The notes under the pieces: generated by a model | Told to the model about the DNA's origin: nothing | Databases searched by the model: none | What the model saw: only the letters and a program-made list of their open reading frames with translations | Part shown: piece by piece, positions 5,874 through 6,761 of the stretch | Layout of the letters: every line of letters begins with the position of its first letter | Position numbering within the stretch: position 1 is the first letter of the stretch | Assembly: GCF_035306705.1 (NCBI RefSeq) | Contig: NZ_DATGNO010000161.1 | Location: 1-6,761, forward strand | Source of the DNA: Xanthomarina sp035306705 | GTDB lineage: Bacteria; Bacteroidota; Bacteroidia; Flavobacteriales; Flavobacteriaceae | Direction: 5' to 3' | DNA: 6,761 nt | Position numbers and translations under genes: made by a program

Positions 5874-6761
5874 TCATTCTAATCTTCGTCCCAATAAGTT
5901 TGTTGCAATAGTAGTAAAAACTACAATACTAATAGAACTCAATGGCATTAAAATAGCAGCAATTACTGGAGCCAACTGACCGGTAACTGCAAAATATAAT
6001 CCAATAACGTTATAAAAAAAGGATAAAGCAAAACTCCATTTAATTATTTTTATAGCTCCTTTCGAGGCTTTAATATACTTGAATAATTGATCGAATTTAG
6101 AAGCATCCAAAATGGCGTCGCAAGCTGGGGAAAACACATTCACATTTTCTGATACCGAAATACCTACATTGCTTTGTGCCAATGCTCCAGCGTCGTTAAG
6201 GCCGTCTCCGATCATTAATACTTTTGCTCCTTCGGATTGATGATATTTTATATACTCCAACTTGTCATCTGGTTTTTGGTTAAAAATCAGCTTGGTCTTC
6301 GAAGGTAGTAATTTTTTTAGATTTTCTTGCTCTCCTTCGTTATCTCCAGATAAAATTACCAAATCGTAATCTTTTTTCAAAGTGTTAAATAGTTTGGAAA
6401 GACCCTTTCTGTAATTGTTGTGAAAAGTATATTTTCCTTTATAGATATTGTTACTACTAATATGAACAGAAGTTGTTAAAACATTGGTGTCTGTTGTGTT
6501 TCCAACAAAAACCGCAGATCCAACTTTCATGTTGTTATTGTTATGTGAAGCTTCAATTCCCTTCCCAACATGTTCTTCAAAATAATTTAAAGATACTATA
6601 TCATGTTCGTCTAAAATATCATATAAAGATCTGCTTAATGGGTGATTTGAACCACGAAGCGTATTCTTCAAGAGCATTTCTTCCTTAGTTGACAAAGTAT
6701 CACCTTGATATGTAGCATGACTTTTTTGATTGGTAGTTATAGTTCCTGTTTTATCGAAAAT
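5874..6761 (-). CDS. ccoI: CcoI, copper-transporting P1B-type ATPase, C-terminal part only
   Basis: CcoI (FixI/CopA2-like) is a P-type ATPase thought to export Cu(I) for cbb3 oxidase assembly. The frame is open at the right edge, and its first visible residues are IFDKTGTIT, with the phosphorylated Asp at residue 3, so the metal-binding domain, actuator domain, helices 1-6 and the CPx motif lie outside. The 295 visible residues contain, in order: the nucleotide-binding SNHPL (38-42), GKGIEA (66-71), SGDNEG (138-143), QKPDDK (162-167) and the hinge GDGLND (185-190). Two C-terminal helices follow with the copper-class signature: YN (250-251) in the seventh helix, Met272 and Ser275-Ser276 in the eighth. 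The only ATG-free local start, a TTG at 6695, is not a real start because the catalytic motif lies upstream of it. ccoI is separated from ccoS by 80 bp with its own candidate promoter. Confidence 0.95.
   Translation of the reverse strand: MFDKTGTITTNQKSHATYQGDTLSTKEEMLLKNTLRGSNHPLSRSLYDILDEHDIVSLNYFEEHVGKGIEASHNNNNMKVGSAVFVGNTTDTNVLTTSVHISSNNIYKGKYTFHNNYRKGLSKLFNTLKKDYDLVILSGDNEGEQENLKKLLPSKTKLIFNQKPDDKLEYIKYHQSEGAKVLMIGDGLNDAGALAQSNVGISVSENVNVFSPACDAILDASKFDQLFKYIKASKGAIKIIKWSFALSFFYNVIGLYFAVTGQLAPVIAAILMPLSSISIVVFTTIATNLLGRRLE

Noticed and set aside
5874..6695. A separate 273-residue gene starting at TTG 6695
   Set aside because: The same frame continues upstream to the window edge and contains the P-type ATPase motif DKTGT, so the TTG is an internal Leu codon of a larger ccoI.
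1..6761. An undescribed defence, mobile or biosynthetic system
   Set aside because: Every gene belongs to a recognised cbb3 oxidase or copper/cytochrome biogenesis family, and no gap exceeds 83 bp.

Overview
The window is a low-GC stretch whose genes all lie on the minus strand. It holds a nearly complete gene cluster for a cbb3-type cytochrome c oxidase, the high-affinity terminal oxidase used at low oxygen, together with its assembly factors. A fused CcoN-CcoO subunit, a CcoP with only one haem c site, a TAnnTTTG-type -7 promoter element and a low-GC, Flavobacteriaceae-like protein style all point to the phylum Bacteroidota, most likely a (marine?) member of the Flavobacteriaceae. The phylum call is firm; anything finer is inference.

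In transcription order, from high to low coordinates, the layout is as follows. ccoI, a copper P1B-type ATPase, enters at the right edge exactly at its phosphorylation motif, so only its C-terminal 295 residues are present (6761-5874). An 80-bp gap follows, holding a perfect 9-bp-arm palindrome of CRP/FNR-like geometry and a candidate -7 box. Then come ccoS (5793-5605), the fused ccoNO (5594-3402), ccoQ (3395-3210), ccoP (3213-2338, overlapping ccoQ by 4 bp), an 83-bp spacer with a long imperfect hairpin, ccoG (2254-830), a 70-bp AT-rich spacer, ccoH/fixH (759-313), and the first 88 codons of a SafE/DsbD_2-type membrane protein (264-1) running off the left edge.

The genes form one pathway. 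CcoI and CcoG supply and reduce copper for the CuB centre, and the SafE-like protein may help. CcoS and CcoH assist maturation and assembly. CcoNO, CcoQ and CcoP are the enzyme: the CcoN half carries haem b, haem b3 and CuB, and the CcoO half and CcoP each carry one haem c. Every metal and haem ligand expected in CcoN can be found, so the oxidase should be functional.

The window shows no mobile element, RNA gene, CRISPR array or broken gene. I see no undescribed multi-gene system. The items most worth a second look are the candidate oxygen-responsive promoter upstream of ccoS, the hairpin between ccoP and ccoG, and the reduced haem content of CcoP.
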